The notes under the pieces are model-generated. The model was not told where the DNA came from. It ran no database searches and worked only from the letters and a program-made list of their open reading frames with translations. Shown here in pieces: positions 32,380 through 44,743 of a DNA stretch of 64,000 nt. A program made the translations under genes and the position numbers. Each line of letters begins with the position of its first letter. The first letter of the stretch is position 1. Origin of the DNA: Forficula auricularia (lineage: Eukaryota; Arthropoda; Insecta; Dermaptera; Forficulidae); the NCBI GenBank assembly GCA_024734495.1, contig JALMQS010000099.1:68494483-68558482 (forward strand), read 5' to 3'.

Positions 32380-32650
32380 TATAACTTTGTATAGAGGTTT
32401 AAGAGATCTATTGTGTATCCATTATATAAAGAGGGAACTAAGAAAAATCTAACTGATTATAAAGGCAAACCTTTTTTGGATTAAATATCTAAGCTTTTTA
32501 TATGAGAATGTTAAATGATAGTTTTTATACATGAGTAAAAACAAGGGTCTTGATTAAAGAGTAACAGAGTGGATTTAGAAAAATTTGGAATGGGTAATTT
32601 GTAATTATTATATATGTCAGCAGGGTTATAGACCTCGAAAATTTACAAAT
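32380..32650 (+). pseudogene. Degenerate non-LTR reverse transcriptase fragment
   Basis: Broken frames read PLYKEGTKKNLTDYKG, then ISKLF and further on QSGFRK. This is the order of the first reverse-transcriptase motifs in non-LTR elements (P.YK.G....NYRGI, K.F, E.Q.GFR). Several stops and frameshifts. Upstream (32285-32395) a frame reads EELAVIVLLLDEKEKK. I cannot place it with certainty. Confidence 0.5.
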
Positions 32651-32696
32651 GCATATTTATATCTTTGAGGGAGATATTTAGCACGATACATATTTC

Positions 32697-32765
32697 AGAT
32701 ACAGGGTAGTCAATTGGCTCGGATTGCTAATTTTGGCATTCTGGTTCGATTCCCGAGGGGGTAAA
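32697..32765 (+). ncRNA. tRNA-like SINE head (A and B boxes)
   Basis: TAGTCAATTGG resembles an A box and GGTTCGATTCC is a perfect B box, spaced as in a tRNA. The two flank a weak anticodon arm. The arms do not pair fully, so this is a tRNA-derived SINE or decayed tRNA, not a working tRNA gene. The A/T-rich sequence after it has no clear SINE body. Confidence 0.5.
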
Positions 32766-33713
32766 TAACAACCCTTCTAACATATAATTAAATATTATTC
32801 ATTCTATCTAGGATCTAATAGATAACAACCTCTTGTGATTTTCTTAGAAATTTAAAGTATTTTTTTATCGGCAATTTTAGCTCTTATATTCTTTTATCTT
32901 GCTACACTTTGAGCTTATTCATCTATTGAGTTTTCATCAACGTGTCAAGAAAAAGTTATTACATGTTAAAGCTGCCCTTCATTCATGCTTTCAATGTTTA
33001 ATATTTATAATTATATTTTTAACTAGGAGAATCGAAGTGTCTGACTTTTCGCTATCATCTGTAGATCATCATTTCCTGGTTAGTTTTTAATAAAAGCAAT
33101 TTATAACGGCTTATTAAGTAAATATGCTACAAAAAAAACTCGACCATATTTCATATTTTATGGGGCCAGGCCTGGCTAATAAAATATCTAATAATTTTCG
33201 TGTAATCCGAGCAAGGGTGACATTGGGGATGTGTGGGTGGGTCGGAGCCCCGGGCTCCATCCTAAGCAAGATGGATGCGGGTTGACCTGTTCCAACATTT
33301 TCATTAGCACAAACAAATTATCTATTTAGCCAGTGTTATTATATTACTTCCAAGAATTAACAACCTTCCCCTTCACTTCTTAATTCACTCTCGAGACCTT
33401 TTGAGATGATTGAATTTTAAAGGCTTGACGAAGGAAAAATCTTCTTTCGCTTATCAAGATTTTATCCGAAAACGATTTCTTAATAAGCTGACTACGTAAA
33501 TAATATTGTAAAGAGATTTTATTAAGACGGTATGGTATATATATATCTAGATAAATCAATTAATCAATTGAAAGATCTGCTGCAATAAAGAGACAGAACC
33601 ACTTTGCGATAATTTGGTTAAATTAAAAAAGGTACCAATCTCAAATATGCCATTAATTCATACTTAACTGATATGGACTTTTCTATTGAATATTAAAACT
33701 ACCACTTATCAAA
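32766..33713. other. AT-rich DNA, no gene
   Basis: A short ORF at 32899-33090 has no recognisable domain. A GC-richer piece with GAGCCCCGGGCTC lies at 33246-33258. Confidence 0.4.
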
Positions 33714-34046
33714 TCTTATTATATTAAACGAGCAATTCTTGTATATATATATATATTCTCTCTTTATCAATGGAAATGTTGAAAAATAGTTGCTTTAAAA
33801 AAGAAATAGATATAAATAAATAGATATTTTGAAACGAGAAAAGAGATTGTCACAGAAATGAAATTACCTTGAATAAAAATAAAAAATAAATATTTAACTC
33901 GGAAAAATATTTTTTCTAGAAACATGTTAAATTTTAGGAGAACGTTTTAAAAATGTTCATTTTTAAAATACTTATTTGTTTATAGTTGCTTTATATTTCT
34001 TTTTTAAAGTAATTAACTATTTTTCAAAAATTCCATTGATAAAAGG
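33714..34046. repeat. Helitron-like 5' end followed by an inverted repeat
   Basis: TCTTATTATATTAAACGAGC, then AATTCTTG and an (AT)n tract, is the same start as at 44744 and resembles 37258, so it is probably a Helitron-type 5' terminus. Then 33764-33825 and about 33985-34046 are inverted copies (TTTATCAATGGAA against TTCCATTGATAAA). No 3' terminus was found. Confidence 0.45.
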
Positions 34047-34073
34047 CAAAAATTCAATCTATTAAAAAAAGGA

Positions 34074-34891
34074 GGGGGGGATTCTTCAAATATAGCCAAT
34101 TATCGTCCGATAGCTATCACCTCGGTTCTTTCTAAAATCATGGAAAAAGTAATTAATCAGAATTTAGAATCTAATAAACTAAACCATGATAGACAATAGG
34201 GCTTTAGGCTTTATATGGAATAAATAAGCACTAGACTTTTAAAGAGACTTTCGTGATAGGCTTAGAAAATCTTCTTGCCAAATTAGCTGCCTTTGTCTTC
34301 CTCTGGAGCCTCTGCTTTCTTTCAAACCGTAATATTAAAGTTGAGGTTGATGGCATATCATACTTTTTTCTTCTATAATGATGGAATTCCTCAGAGTTCG
34401 GTCATTTCCCATACGGGCTTTATTATCTATATTAATGATGTTTTAAATTTGCCCTCCAATCCAATACATTGTTACGCAGATAAGTACCCTATATAACGCT
34501 CAGCCCTTGGAAAACAAACGCGCAAACATCGCTTCCTCGAGAAATTTAGATTTAATCATGCTTAAAAATTCGGGATCTCACAAGTTGGTAAACTTTAATG
34601 CTGGCAAAACGCAATGTAGTCGAATTTTTAGACGCCTAGATACTCATTGGAATTTTGTGATAAAATATCAATGTTGGATTCTGATCTTTCTTGGACCATA
34701 TTACCACAGTAGCAAAAGCTGCAGTATGTAAACTTGGCTGTCTTTTTCAAAAGCTTAGTCCTCACTCAACTTTTACCTTATATAAGGCTCAAATTCGCTC
34801 CTGTATAGAATATGGTTCGCATTTGTGGAGAGGAGCCTCCAAGTCCCTTGCTTCCTTGGATTCAATTCAGAGACAAGCTATCAGTCTAATA
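34074..34891 (+). pseudogene. Non-LTR reverse transcriptase pseudogene
   Basis: Fragments in different frames follow the reverse-transcriptase order: NIANYRPIAITSVLSKIMEK, then a stop, GIPQSSVISHTGFIIYINDV, IHCYADKY (the YADD box with the second D changed to K), VNFNAGKTQCS, and LYKAQIRSCIEYGSHLWRGA. It is the same family as 7538 and 60038 but keeps the palm region. Frameshifts, stops and the broken YADD make it inactive. A hAT MITE inserted at 34892 splits it, and homology resumes at 35201-35270 (DSLA-like region). Confidence 0.85.
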
Positions 34892-35200
34892 CAGTGATGC
34901 CTAACCTTATGAATTTGGTGTGTCAAAATTCGGAAAAAATCTGACTTAACTCGGGTGTCGTGTCACATCTAGAAATATTCATAACTTGGTGATAGTAGGA
35001 GCCCTAGTAAAAAAAAATAACATATTTTTTATATATTTATTTTTCAAAAACAAAACCTAATTACTATTCTTTACATTAATGACTTGAGCGCAACTTCTTT
35101 TGACTCTTCTTGAGCAAAGACCGTCCGTAAAACGACGCGTGTCACCCAAAATGTCTTAATGTGTCACTTTTGACACGCGTGTCATAGGTTCGCCATCACT
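34892..35200. mobile_element. hAT-type MITE inserted in the non-LTR pseudogene
   Basis: Left end CAGTGATGCCTAACCTT, right end AGGTTCGCCATCACT. The 8-bp target duplication gtctaata (34884-34891 and 35201-35208) is perfect. Element length 309 bp, with internal GTGTCA-type repeats and no ORF. Confidence 0.9.
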
Positions 35201-35270
35201 GTCTAATAGGAGATTCAGCGTTAACTTGACACTCTCGACTCGCTAGCCCATCCTAAAACTGTCTCCGCCC

Positions 35271-36080
35271 TTAAAATATAAACAATTATTTTTGTTATTT
35301 GTTTCAAATCCAGGGCTTAAATTTTAATTCGTTTCAAAATCTGTGGGAATATAAAAAATTCAATTTTATTGATTTTATTTAATATTTTTTTTTGTTTTAG
35401 AAGAAAAAAAATTAATTTTCAGCCAATGTGTTTATAGATTAGATTCACAAAGTGGATTATCTATCTGCGTAGGTACTTTGAGAAAGAAATATATATAAAA
35501 AAAGCTTCATATGATTAATAATCTCTAAATCCAAAAAGACCGGTTACCAGCTGATAAATTTAAAGTTGAATGGGGTTGTAAATCTATTTGGCTCCATTCA
35601 ATTTGGAAGCTGAATTGAATTTTGCGTGGGTGTCGATATGGGGGAGTGGGTGGTTTAGGGGTTGTTCGGTTTGCGCTCGAGAATTCTCCCGAAAGCCCTA
35701 ATCAGGCGGCGTAATGAAAGGAAAATTGGCTGATGTTCTCTTTGCGTGTCTGCTTTCCAAGCTGAACACAACCACAACAATGTGAAGATCGATAAATACC
35801 GACAGGTTTTCAAAAACTTTTTTTTTGGCTTTCAGAGAATTTATTATGAAATGATAATATGACATTAATTTATTTCACTTTAAAAGATTCAATTCGCAAT
35901 TCGTTTATCCTCATGACTTATAGCGATGGGAATAAATAAATTGAGCATGAATCGAAAAGAGTAGCAGAGTTGATGATTCATAAGAAGAAATCAATGAGGT
36001 TGTTCTCTGAATGATATTTCTAAAAAAGTGAAGCTATAGGTCCTATTATGGTATATATAATAGCTGAGACGCCCGCCTTC
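35271..36080. other. No gene; mixed AT-rich DNA
   Basis: A somewhat GC-richer piece (about 35620-35780) has no long ORF. GAGTAGCAGAGTTGATGATT at 35959 resembles 54118-54137 next to a palindromic repeat there. Confidence 0.4.
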
Positions 36081-36089
36081 ATTAGGCCT

Positions 36090-36240
36090 TTTTTGTAGAC
36101 CAAAACGCCATAGTTTTGTTCAATTTTTTTCATCAAAATAGTTTCAGGCGTTTTTAAGATATTTCCAAAAAACGAAGCAAAAAAAAACAACAATTTTTTC
36201 ATTCACGATTACAATAATTCCTGTATGGTAAAGTAAAAAA
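36090..36240 (+). repeat. Fragment of the dispersed MITE family of 9196 and 49376
   Basis: TTTTTTGTAGACCAAAACGCC, TCAAAATAGTTTCAGGCG and TGTATGGTAAAGTAAAAA match 50174-50330 and 9645-9765. The left end of the family is absent. Confidence 0.7.
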
Positions 36241-37250
36241 AGAAGTGTAATATTTACAAAATATTAAATTAGATTATGTAAGATTTTATTATTATTTACT
36301 TCATTCACTTGTTTATCTTGATAAATTAAAAGAAAATTCATCTTCGGATGCTAAAGGGAGTGAAAATAACAGCAAATTTTTTATTAAATAACTTCTTGTT
36401 TTGCTTATTGGTTGATGAGCCGGTAAAAAATAGTTGTTTTTTTATTTTTTAATAACGTGAAATAGTAGCCCGACTCAATACAAAAATAAATAAATCTCTT
36501 TTTGAACTTACCCGTTTTTTTGTAGTTTTACTCTGTTGGCTTAGTTCACCCTCTCGACTCAATAACTCCATTTCTAGAAAGAGAATTTATTATTGTTTCG
36601 AGAACCGATTCCAGAGTATATTCTCTTCTCAAACACTCATAACATGAAAGACACAATCAATTATATCGTTGTAAACAGAGTCGCCTAGTGAGCCGTTAAC
36701 CTTTATTATCACAAGCCAGGTTAATAAAGAGCTCATAAATCAACTGAATGGATTTTAATTTCGAGTAATATTCCTTAAAATTTTCTAATAAAATTTTTCA
36801 CTTAACATTTAGAATTTAATGCTTTCAGACACCCAACAACGATCCAGAGGGTCACTTTTGAACCCCAAAATATTTTGCTCTTATAATTGAATCTACCTAT
36901 ATATATAATATTATATATTATATATAAGCTTTAAATTTATCTATTCATCCTATTTCCTTGATTTCAAATTAATATTATAGCTTATTGTTATGTATTACTT
37001 AAAAGCTTTTATTGTCGAGAATAGCAGTTTTTGATTTTTACTTTCATATTTATTTTCTATAGAATATAGTAATGTGAAGTACCTGGGTCCTGACTCTTTG
37101 AGATTTTTATTATTAACATATAAATAATTTCTCTCATTTTTAATTCTAATAATTAATATTTTAATACAATATTTAGTGATTACTATACATAATTATACAT
37201 GATCTAATGAGGTTCAGTTCAATCTTTTCTCAAACCCCATTTGAAAATAT
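36241..37250. other. AT-rich DNA, no gene
   Basis: No recognisable feature beyond short (AT)n palindromes near 36900-36930. Confidence 0.4.
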
Positions 37251-37254
37251 CTAA

Positions 37255-37450
37255 ATTTTATTATATTAAACGAACAATTCTTGTGTATATATATATATAA
37301 TCGGTTTCCCGAAAACGGCTCTAACGATTTGGATGAAATTCACGGGTTAAGGGGTTTTTGGGTTCACATTTCGATCTGTCACGGTCTCATCTTCGACTAA
37401 GTTTTTTTTGATGGGTTTTTTGTTAATTCAAATAATTATTCACAGTTGGT
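37255..37450 (+). mobile_element. Helitron-like 5' region
   Basis: ATTATATTAAACGAACAATT, an (AT)n tract and then GAAAACGGCTCTAACGATTT (a host-independent motif seen at the start of many insect Helitron-like repeats). It matches 33714 and the start at 44744-45080 in layout. The TC terminus is mutated, and no hairpin-CTRR 3' end was found here. Confidence 0.45.
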
Positions 37451-37762
37451 TGTCTCGATAAAAATGTGTAATTACATTTTTATTCAATTACCTTTGAATA
37501 ATTAATTGAATTTTTCAATTTTAAATCCCACAAAAAAATCATTTTAAATATTATTATATATTAGAATTTTGTGAATTTTAATTAATAAAAGGTATTTTTC
37601 TATAGAATAATTTATTAGAATATCAATTTCATTCTCTTAAAAAATCCGACAATTCGAACTCTATTCTTCAGGATTTAAAATGGGTCAACGAAAGAACCTC
37701 GGTGTATATTAATATTATTTTTAATGCAATTACATTCAAAACTTTGTGGCCAGTGATATATC

Positions 37763-37792
37763 TTGATGATGACCAGAGTAGGTCAAAACGTT
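37763..37792 (+). ncRNA. Decayed hammerhead-like motif
   Basis: TTGATGA, a perfect helix (TGACC/GGTCA around AGAGTA), then AAAACGTT. It follows the hammerhead order but C3 and G12 are changed, so it should be inactive. Confidence 0.35.
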
Positions 37793-40460
37793 GGTAAAAA
37801 TATAAATTAAGTTTTATTTCAATTTTATTTTATTTTGGCTTCGATTAAAAATCGACTTTTTACCTGAATTTAAAATTAAAAATAATATTAATATATCGCT
37901 TTTAACTGAATCAAAAAATTACCGAACATCGCTCGATGTTCTAGGTACTAATATTTATATGTACTAATGTAGCATTGATATTTCACTTTAGTTATTTTTT
38001 CTAAATCTTACTTTCCAGGATGTTATTTGGAACTATAAAGTGCTCTGTGTCTACAACGATGCATCTTTGCCAAGAAATGTGAGTATAGATTTTTCGAAAC
38101 CTTATTAAAACACATTAGAATTGTTATGCACGATCAGAAATTTTATTAATTTAAAGAAAATGAGAAATAATATACTATAATAAATATGGATTTTGAATAG
38201 CATTTATTATACAAATTATTAAAAAGTATTTTTTTTCTCAAATCTAAATTTTCCATCTTAATATTACACAATAATTTTCGGGAATCGATTGAATTTCATT
38301 AGGTTTAATTTTTTTATTTATCAAATTTATTTAGTATATTGAAATAGAGAAATATTTAAATTATTATTGGAATTTTTACTTTTTAGGAATCTTAATAAAA
38401 TTTATTTAGGTCAAGCTTGAGAGTCAATTATTCTAGTGATGCTCTTTATCTCTTTATTGAAATTATCGATAAGATGTGGATAAACTAATTATTTCTCCTG
38501 GTCCCGTCGTTGATTACAAGCTCAGACAAGTTTTTCAAAATATTTTTTGTTTTCATTTAGGTTTTTTTATTATTAACTTAAATATCTTATCTTATTATAC
38601 TTTTTATATTAAACCAGCATTTCTTGTATATTTGGTCGATTATTTTTTGCAAGTGATTTAAAAAAAATGCAAATTCTAATAAATGCTTTTCGAATTATTT
38701 CTGCATATTTTGACATTTTTGTGTAAGTGAAATTCACCTCCATTGATAATTTATTTAATGTACTTAAATTTACTTTAGAACTCTCTTGATTTTCTTTAAA
38801 ATGTTTCTACCAGGAGGCTAGAAGTGAGGATTGTGTGTTTGTACTCCAGGTTGCATGCCGGCAGGCGCTTTCTTACTGCGTGGGATAATTCACTCCTTAG
38901 GAATTCTATTCTCTTGGCAACGATTTTTCTTTTTCAAGCATGTGGTGAGAAAACATAAAACTAACATGATTGATAGGATAGACAATTTAACTCACAAAGG
39001 AATTCTACTTTTCCGAAATAATGTTTTTTTTTATTAAGGTTATGGTTTTTGTACTGGTTCGGAACTGAAATTGCTTTAGGCCTTCATAGTACTGCCAATT
39101 CAGTAATTGGCAATCAAGCACAACACAAATTTTAATTAATTTTCTATTTTCATGGTGGGTGAACATCACAAAATTAAGCAGAAAATCAATTTGGCTATTA
39201 ATGCATCGGTAGATTTTAACTTTAGGCTAGCATTTATTAAACCCTTGGTATTAGAAACGTTTGTGCATATTTTATTTTTAGGTTTCATTTAAAAGTTAAA
39301 CGAGACCATATTAATGTCTCTACAATGTTAGTCTCGTTTGTCCATCAGTAGCCCGTAAACTAAATAGAATAAAAAATTTAAATTTACAACTTATATGATA
39401 TATGTATTTATTTTCTCCCAAATCAAAAATCGTAATAAAATTTTAATCTGATGATATTTTTGGGAGGGTCGAATTTTCGAGTGGGGTAAAAAATAAGATA
39501 TATGTCTATCTGTCATCATAGTAATGAAGTTTGCAAAGGAAACACGATACAAACTTAGAATTTACAAGTTAAAAGGCTGGGTTGGAACTCTCTTTCATCC
39601 ATATTTCCTGCGACATATTATATAACCTTCAGTCTTTCATGATCCGCATCTATGCGAATCTTCCCAAACCTTGAAATTACTTTCTCTTCTTTTACTTTTC
39701 ACGATTCAACGATCCACCCCCGACTACAATGATTGTACCTTTTGGCACAATAAATTCTTTCATCCAAAACATAAAAAATAGTTTTCTTTTTTCTAAATTC
39801 ATTCCTCTTCATTAAGAGGAGTTGTCACTTAAAAGTGAGAAAGTAAAAGTAACTTTTATTTAACTTGTAGTCAGAAGTTCAAAATTGAGAAGACCTCAAA
39901 GAGGAATTCAATAAAATTACTTATATAAATATTATATAATTATATTCATTTGGATGAAAGTAAAAATTTTGTTATTCTTTGCTCTATTCATCAGAATCCA
40001 TTGGTCCTTGGCCAGCTTAAGCTCATTTTCGAAACGGCTCTATAACCCATGGTTTGTTCCGTAAAATCCTACTGAAACTGGAAAGTTTTACAGAGTGGGT
40101 GTGATAGCCTCTCGACCTACCAATTTTAGTCGCCTTCCACGACAAGCACTGGATACTATGAACCTATTCTACCCCCGATCCACAGGGGGAGGGAAAGTAA
40201 AGTCATTTTCAAAAAACTTTGCATCATCATTTTTGATTAGCCATAAAAAGTGGTTACTGATTAATGAAAGTGTGTAACTCACTTTTCGTGGTTATCTCGA
40301 TAACAAAAGCTCATTAAAATTTTACTGAAGGCAATCTCAACCTTCGAAACGAAATTAATTTAATTAGGAGGCATCAACAAAAATTGATACAATCGGTTCA
40401 ATTTTAATATGATGAAAGTAATGAAAATGTTCAGTGAAATTAATTAGAGTCAGAGTGAGT
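37793..40460. other. AT-rich DNA, no gene recognised
   Basis: Short ORFs at 38476-38661, 38831-39037 and 40095-40277 have no recognisable domains. No transposon ends were identified. Confidence 0.4.
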
Positions 40461-40467
40461 GGAATAG

Positions 40468-40773
40468 ATGGAATTCTGGTCTGTCTCGCTAATGAAAGAC
40501 TCATCAGTGCAATCAGATTTTAATTACAAAGACGAATCTAATGGTAATTCTATTAGGAAGGAACATAACCAACGGAACACTTTTATCATAGTCGATAGAA
40601 ATAAGCCTAGATCTGAGAAGATAAGTGTGTTCCCCACACGACCTTCATTCCACTTAATTTTTCTACCTTCATATAGGAAAAGATTAGATAGATATAAATT
40701 AGAAAAATTAGAAAATGAATTCTTTAAGGAGGTCCTTTCGCTCCAGTTGAATCAAAAGAAGTGTAGTATCTAA
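40468..40773 (+). CDS. Hypothetical 101-codon ORF
   Basis: An open frame in AT-rich sequence. The second half is basic and helix-prone (RKRLDRYKLEKLENEFFKE). No family recognised, no start context or splice evidence. It could be an exon of a host gene or chance. Confidence 0.15.
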   Translation: MEFWSVSLMKDSSVQSDFNYKDESNGNSIRKEHNQRNTFIIVDRNKPRSEKISVFPTRPSFHLIFLPSYRKRLDRYKLEKLENEFFKEVLSLQLNQKKCSI

Positions 40774-42775
40774 TATTTAATAAAATAAGTTAAAATACAA
40801 ATGAAAAATAATAGAATTAAAAAATAAATAGTATAAAAGCCGTAAATGTTTTAAATAAAAACAATTATAAAAAATAATTAAATACAAAAGTTAGTCAAAT
40901 CAGCTGATAATAAGTCTTGTATGATTTGGAAATGTGTTGTATTAATACTCCTTATGTTTACATCCAAACAGCATTTATGTGATTTTTTAAAGTAATTATC
41001 TCAGTAAATTCGTCGGTCAATCATATATTTTATTGCAAAAAAAAAAAAGAAAACCGCATGTTTCAAAAAGCCAATTTTTAGTTTTTTTTTTAACTTTATA
41101 TAATCAACTAATAGTAGTATAATTTAAGAGAAAGTGTCAAGATCTTAATTTTCCATAAGACTCTAAGAAAATGTTTACATTTAAAAAAATTTTATTTTCA
41201 AAAATTTACTCGCTAATGTGTGATCCAAACTTCACCAAAGCATAGATAGAGACTTAAACAACTATTATAAAAAATTATGATAATGGTTATAATCTAATAT
41301 TTTTTATTTAACATTGGCGGCGAAAGAACCTCCTTAATTATAATCCAACATAAATAACTATCCTTACTGAACTTCATTCAGAAAACCATTTATTTTTCCT
41401 AGAAATTTTCAATAAAGTTGATAAGGGTTCCCCCTTTGTATCAACTTGCCTTCCAAGTGTGGCTTCAAAAAGTAATTTTTTTCGAGATATTCATACGAAA
41501 ATATATATTTTAATCTTTCTATAAAATATACTATTTAAAATGATTTTGATTTGTTTTAAATACATATTAGTACATAGTACTAGTATTTTTCTTTTCTACT
41601 CGAAGTTGAAGTTTTCCGGTCATAGTGAATATGATAAAAATTAATTAAATTTAACATTTTATAATTTGTTTATAAATTAAATTAATTTTATAATTCAAAC
41701 ACCGGAAACGGAAAAAATAAAATATTTCTGTTATAAACTCATGTTTATAAGGTTTATTTATAGGTATGTGTCGAGTAAAGGGCTTCGTCAATTAAATTCA
41801 ATAATACAAAAAAATGGTTCTAACAAGACTGCGGACACCTGGCTTCTTATAAATCAGCAAATTAGATTATTTAATTCTGACTTCTACCACAAAGTCCATC
41901 ATTGATGATAATTTACATGAACTACAGATATTTAAAATTGCTTTCATGGTTTTAATGCTCTTATTTATTATAAGACAATTAGTTATTTATAAAATTATAA
42001 AAATTCATATAGTGTCAAAGTTTTTACAAAACACAAAAACCTTCCAAAGCACAGAATGAAACAGATTTCGAGTTCCTAATTTCATGATTTCCTGTTGAAA
42101 AAATTAAAAAATAAGCTGAAATAAGCCAGTCAAGTGCGAGAAGGACCAAATACTGAGGGTAAGTTGGTACGTACCTTATTTCTTTCAAAATACTTGAGAT
42201 CCAAATACGTTCTTTTATGGGGCGTTAATAGTAAATTTGTTCATAATTTTTAGTTAAGCAACTTGTCAACCCAGATAGGTACAAAAATCACCTAAAATGT
42301 CCAAATTTGACTCTCCCACACATTTCAAAATACCTAACTCTTCTTAAAAAAATATTTACACGGATTCTTCACACCCAATGATAAAAACCTACAGAGGGTA
42401 CAAGAGACGTTTCCTTCCATTTTCCAAGGAGCCTAAAGATTATTTTTATGTTGAAAAGAATACATTAATCGAATTAAGGCACGTGTTGCTTTTGAAATCA
42501 CATCTTTCTCTTGAATCAATAATATCTATATTGGGAGAAAAATAAATGGATGTTTACTTAAAAGAAGTAATTTAGTCCTTATAGAAGGAGAAAAGCCTTC
42601 CCCGAACAAACAACCAATATAGAATCTACTATTCAAATTGATAGAGTCCAAAGGACATTGAACTTTGAAAGAAATGTGTTCAAATTATGTATTTCACTTA
42701 TTTCGTGCACCAAAGACAAAGGAAAGTTGTGAAATTTCATCGTACTCTTTTGAAGTTCTAAATTGCGTATTGACA
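40774..42775. other. AT-rich DNA, no gene
   Basis: No ORF with a known domain and no clear repeat ends. Confidence 0.4.
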
Positions 42776-42935
42776 CTCTAGCCCCGTGTTTCTCAAAATG
42801 TGGTTCGCGAACCCCTAGGGGTTCGCCATTCGACGGCAGGGGGTTCACGACAAGATTTACTTAATGGTGGCTTGATGACTGGCAGGCACGTGTGGCACCA
42901 TGGTGGCGCGCGCGCACTGAATTCGTCGCTCGCTT

Positions 42936-44615
42936 TTGAAAATGAATGAGTGGTTAAAAACAGGGTCATTACGCAGAAAATGTCCAAGTAATTCAAAGTT
43001 ATCATCCAGTTCGCAAACTGTACAAAGTACATTTACTCAAATTGCGTCTACTTCTGCTGAAAATTCAGTTTTAAACGAAAATTCTGCGAAATCGAGAGAA
43101 CAAGAAAAAACAATCATATCATCGGCAAAAAAAGAAAATATGACGAAGACTATCTGAAAATTGAATTTATGTGCAAAGAAGAATCTCAGTACCCAGAGCC
43201 CCAGTGTGTAATATGTTCAGAAGTTCTCGCAAATAGCTCGATGAAGCCATCATTGCTGCGAAGACATTTGGAAACAAAACATCCGCAATACGTAGACAAA
43301 CACTATAGATTTTTTTGTTCGAAAAAAGAAAGAGTTGGCTTCTTCGAAAAAGACTATGAAAACCGTCTTGGCTACTAACTCTGAATATTTACGTGGGTCT
43401 TTCCTTGTGCCATATAAAATCGCAAAGACCGACAAGTCATACAATATTGCTGAAGAATTGATTTTACCCTCTGCTAAAGATATGGTCAGTTGTGTAGGTG
43501 ACACATTTTCGAAATTGATGGATAAAATACCACTTTCAAATGATACAATTGCACGTCGCATTCACGACATGGCACACGATGTTGAAAATCAACTAGCACA
43601 ACGATTAAAAAATAATTATTACGCGATTCAAGTTGATGAATCAACAGATATTAGTGGATTACCGAATTTACTTGGGTTAGTTAGATATGTGTATAAAAAT
43701 ATATGTGAAGAAGATTTTTTATTTTGTAAGACCTTGGAGTCTACGACGAAAGGAGCAGATATTTTTAACACTATTAATGATTTTATTGAAAAACATGGCA
43801 TAGATTTGACAAAGTGCGTTGGTATATCCACTAACGGTGCAAAGGCCATGACAGGAAGGATATCTGGACTGATATCCAGGATTAAAATCTTGCTCCTGAG
43901 GTCAAAAGTATGGATTGTGCATTGCACAGAGAAGCATTGGCGAGCAAGAAAATATCTAATGATTTAAAAACAGCACTTTCAGAGGTCGTAAAAATAATAA
44001 ATTACATAAAAGCCCGTCCGCTAAATTCAAGACTTTTCGCATTATTATGCCGAGACATGGGTAGTGAACATGTTTCATTACTGCTACGCTGTAAAGTACG
44101 CTGGTTGTCAAAAGGCAGGATATTAGCTCGGTTTGTTGAACTTCGTCACGAAATCTATATATTTTTGAAAGACAGTGACTTCAACCTTAAATTCCGAATT
44201 GAAGATGAAACCTGACTTAAAAGAGTAACCTATTTAGCTGACATTTTTTCTTGTCTCAATGAAACTAATGCTTCGATGCAAGGTTCCACGTGCAGTGTAT
44301 TCACTGTGCAGGACAAAATAAACGCACTTATAAAAAAAATAGAATTTTGGAAAACTTGCTTGAGATCAAATATCTTTGAATGTTTTCCTCTTTTGTATGA
44401 ATTTATCACGACGAAAGCCTTATCTGTGGATTCCGAAATAAGAGCTGAAATTGTTCTTCATCTTTCTCAGCTCTCCGACTAACTGAAAAGGTATTTTCCG
44501 GATATTGATAATGCTAAAGATGGCTGGATTCGTAACCCATTTGCACTCACGAACTAGGGCACAAATTCTAGTTTGAGTATTAAGCAACAGTAGTCATTAT
44601 TAGAAATGTCCGGGG
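42936..44615 (+). pseudogene. hAT transposase pseudogene (BED finger, DDE region)
   Basis: The order of fragments is a Ser/Thr-rich N-terminus, CVICSEVLANSSMKPSLLRRH with ETKHP (a BED zinc finger), NIAEELILPSAKDMV, YYAIQVDESTDISG (first catalytic Asp region), KCVGISTNGAKAMTGR (second Asp region changed to N), WIVHC, RWLSKGRILARFVEL, and FECFPLLYEF. This is the layout of the ZBED5/Charlie-like hAT transposases. Frameshifts near 43130, 43330 and 43900 and in-frame stops at about 44213, 44480 and 44555 kill it. Homology ends at about 44615, before the dimerisation domain. Confidence 0.88.
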
Positions 44616-44743
44616 GTGTCGTATTACATATTACATGTTATGAACAAGGTGCGTCCCTGCCTTGGCTATAAAATCTTTATATAAGACATACATTTTCATT
44701 TATTCAAACAAAAAGATAAATATTCCATACAAAATATAAAATA

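Noticed and set aside
32285..32395. EELAVIVLLLDEKEKK frame as a Harbinger nuclease N-terminus
   Set aside because: Too short and without downstream catalytic region; likeness is impressionistic.
43678..43927. Minus-strand ORFs opposite the hAT transposase
   Set aside because: Antisense shadows of the transposase pseudogene.
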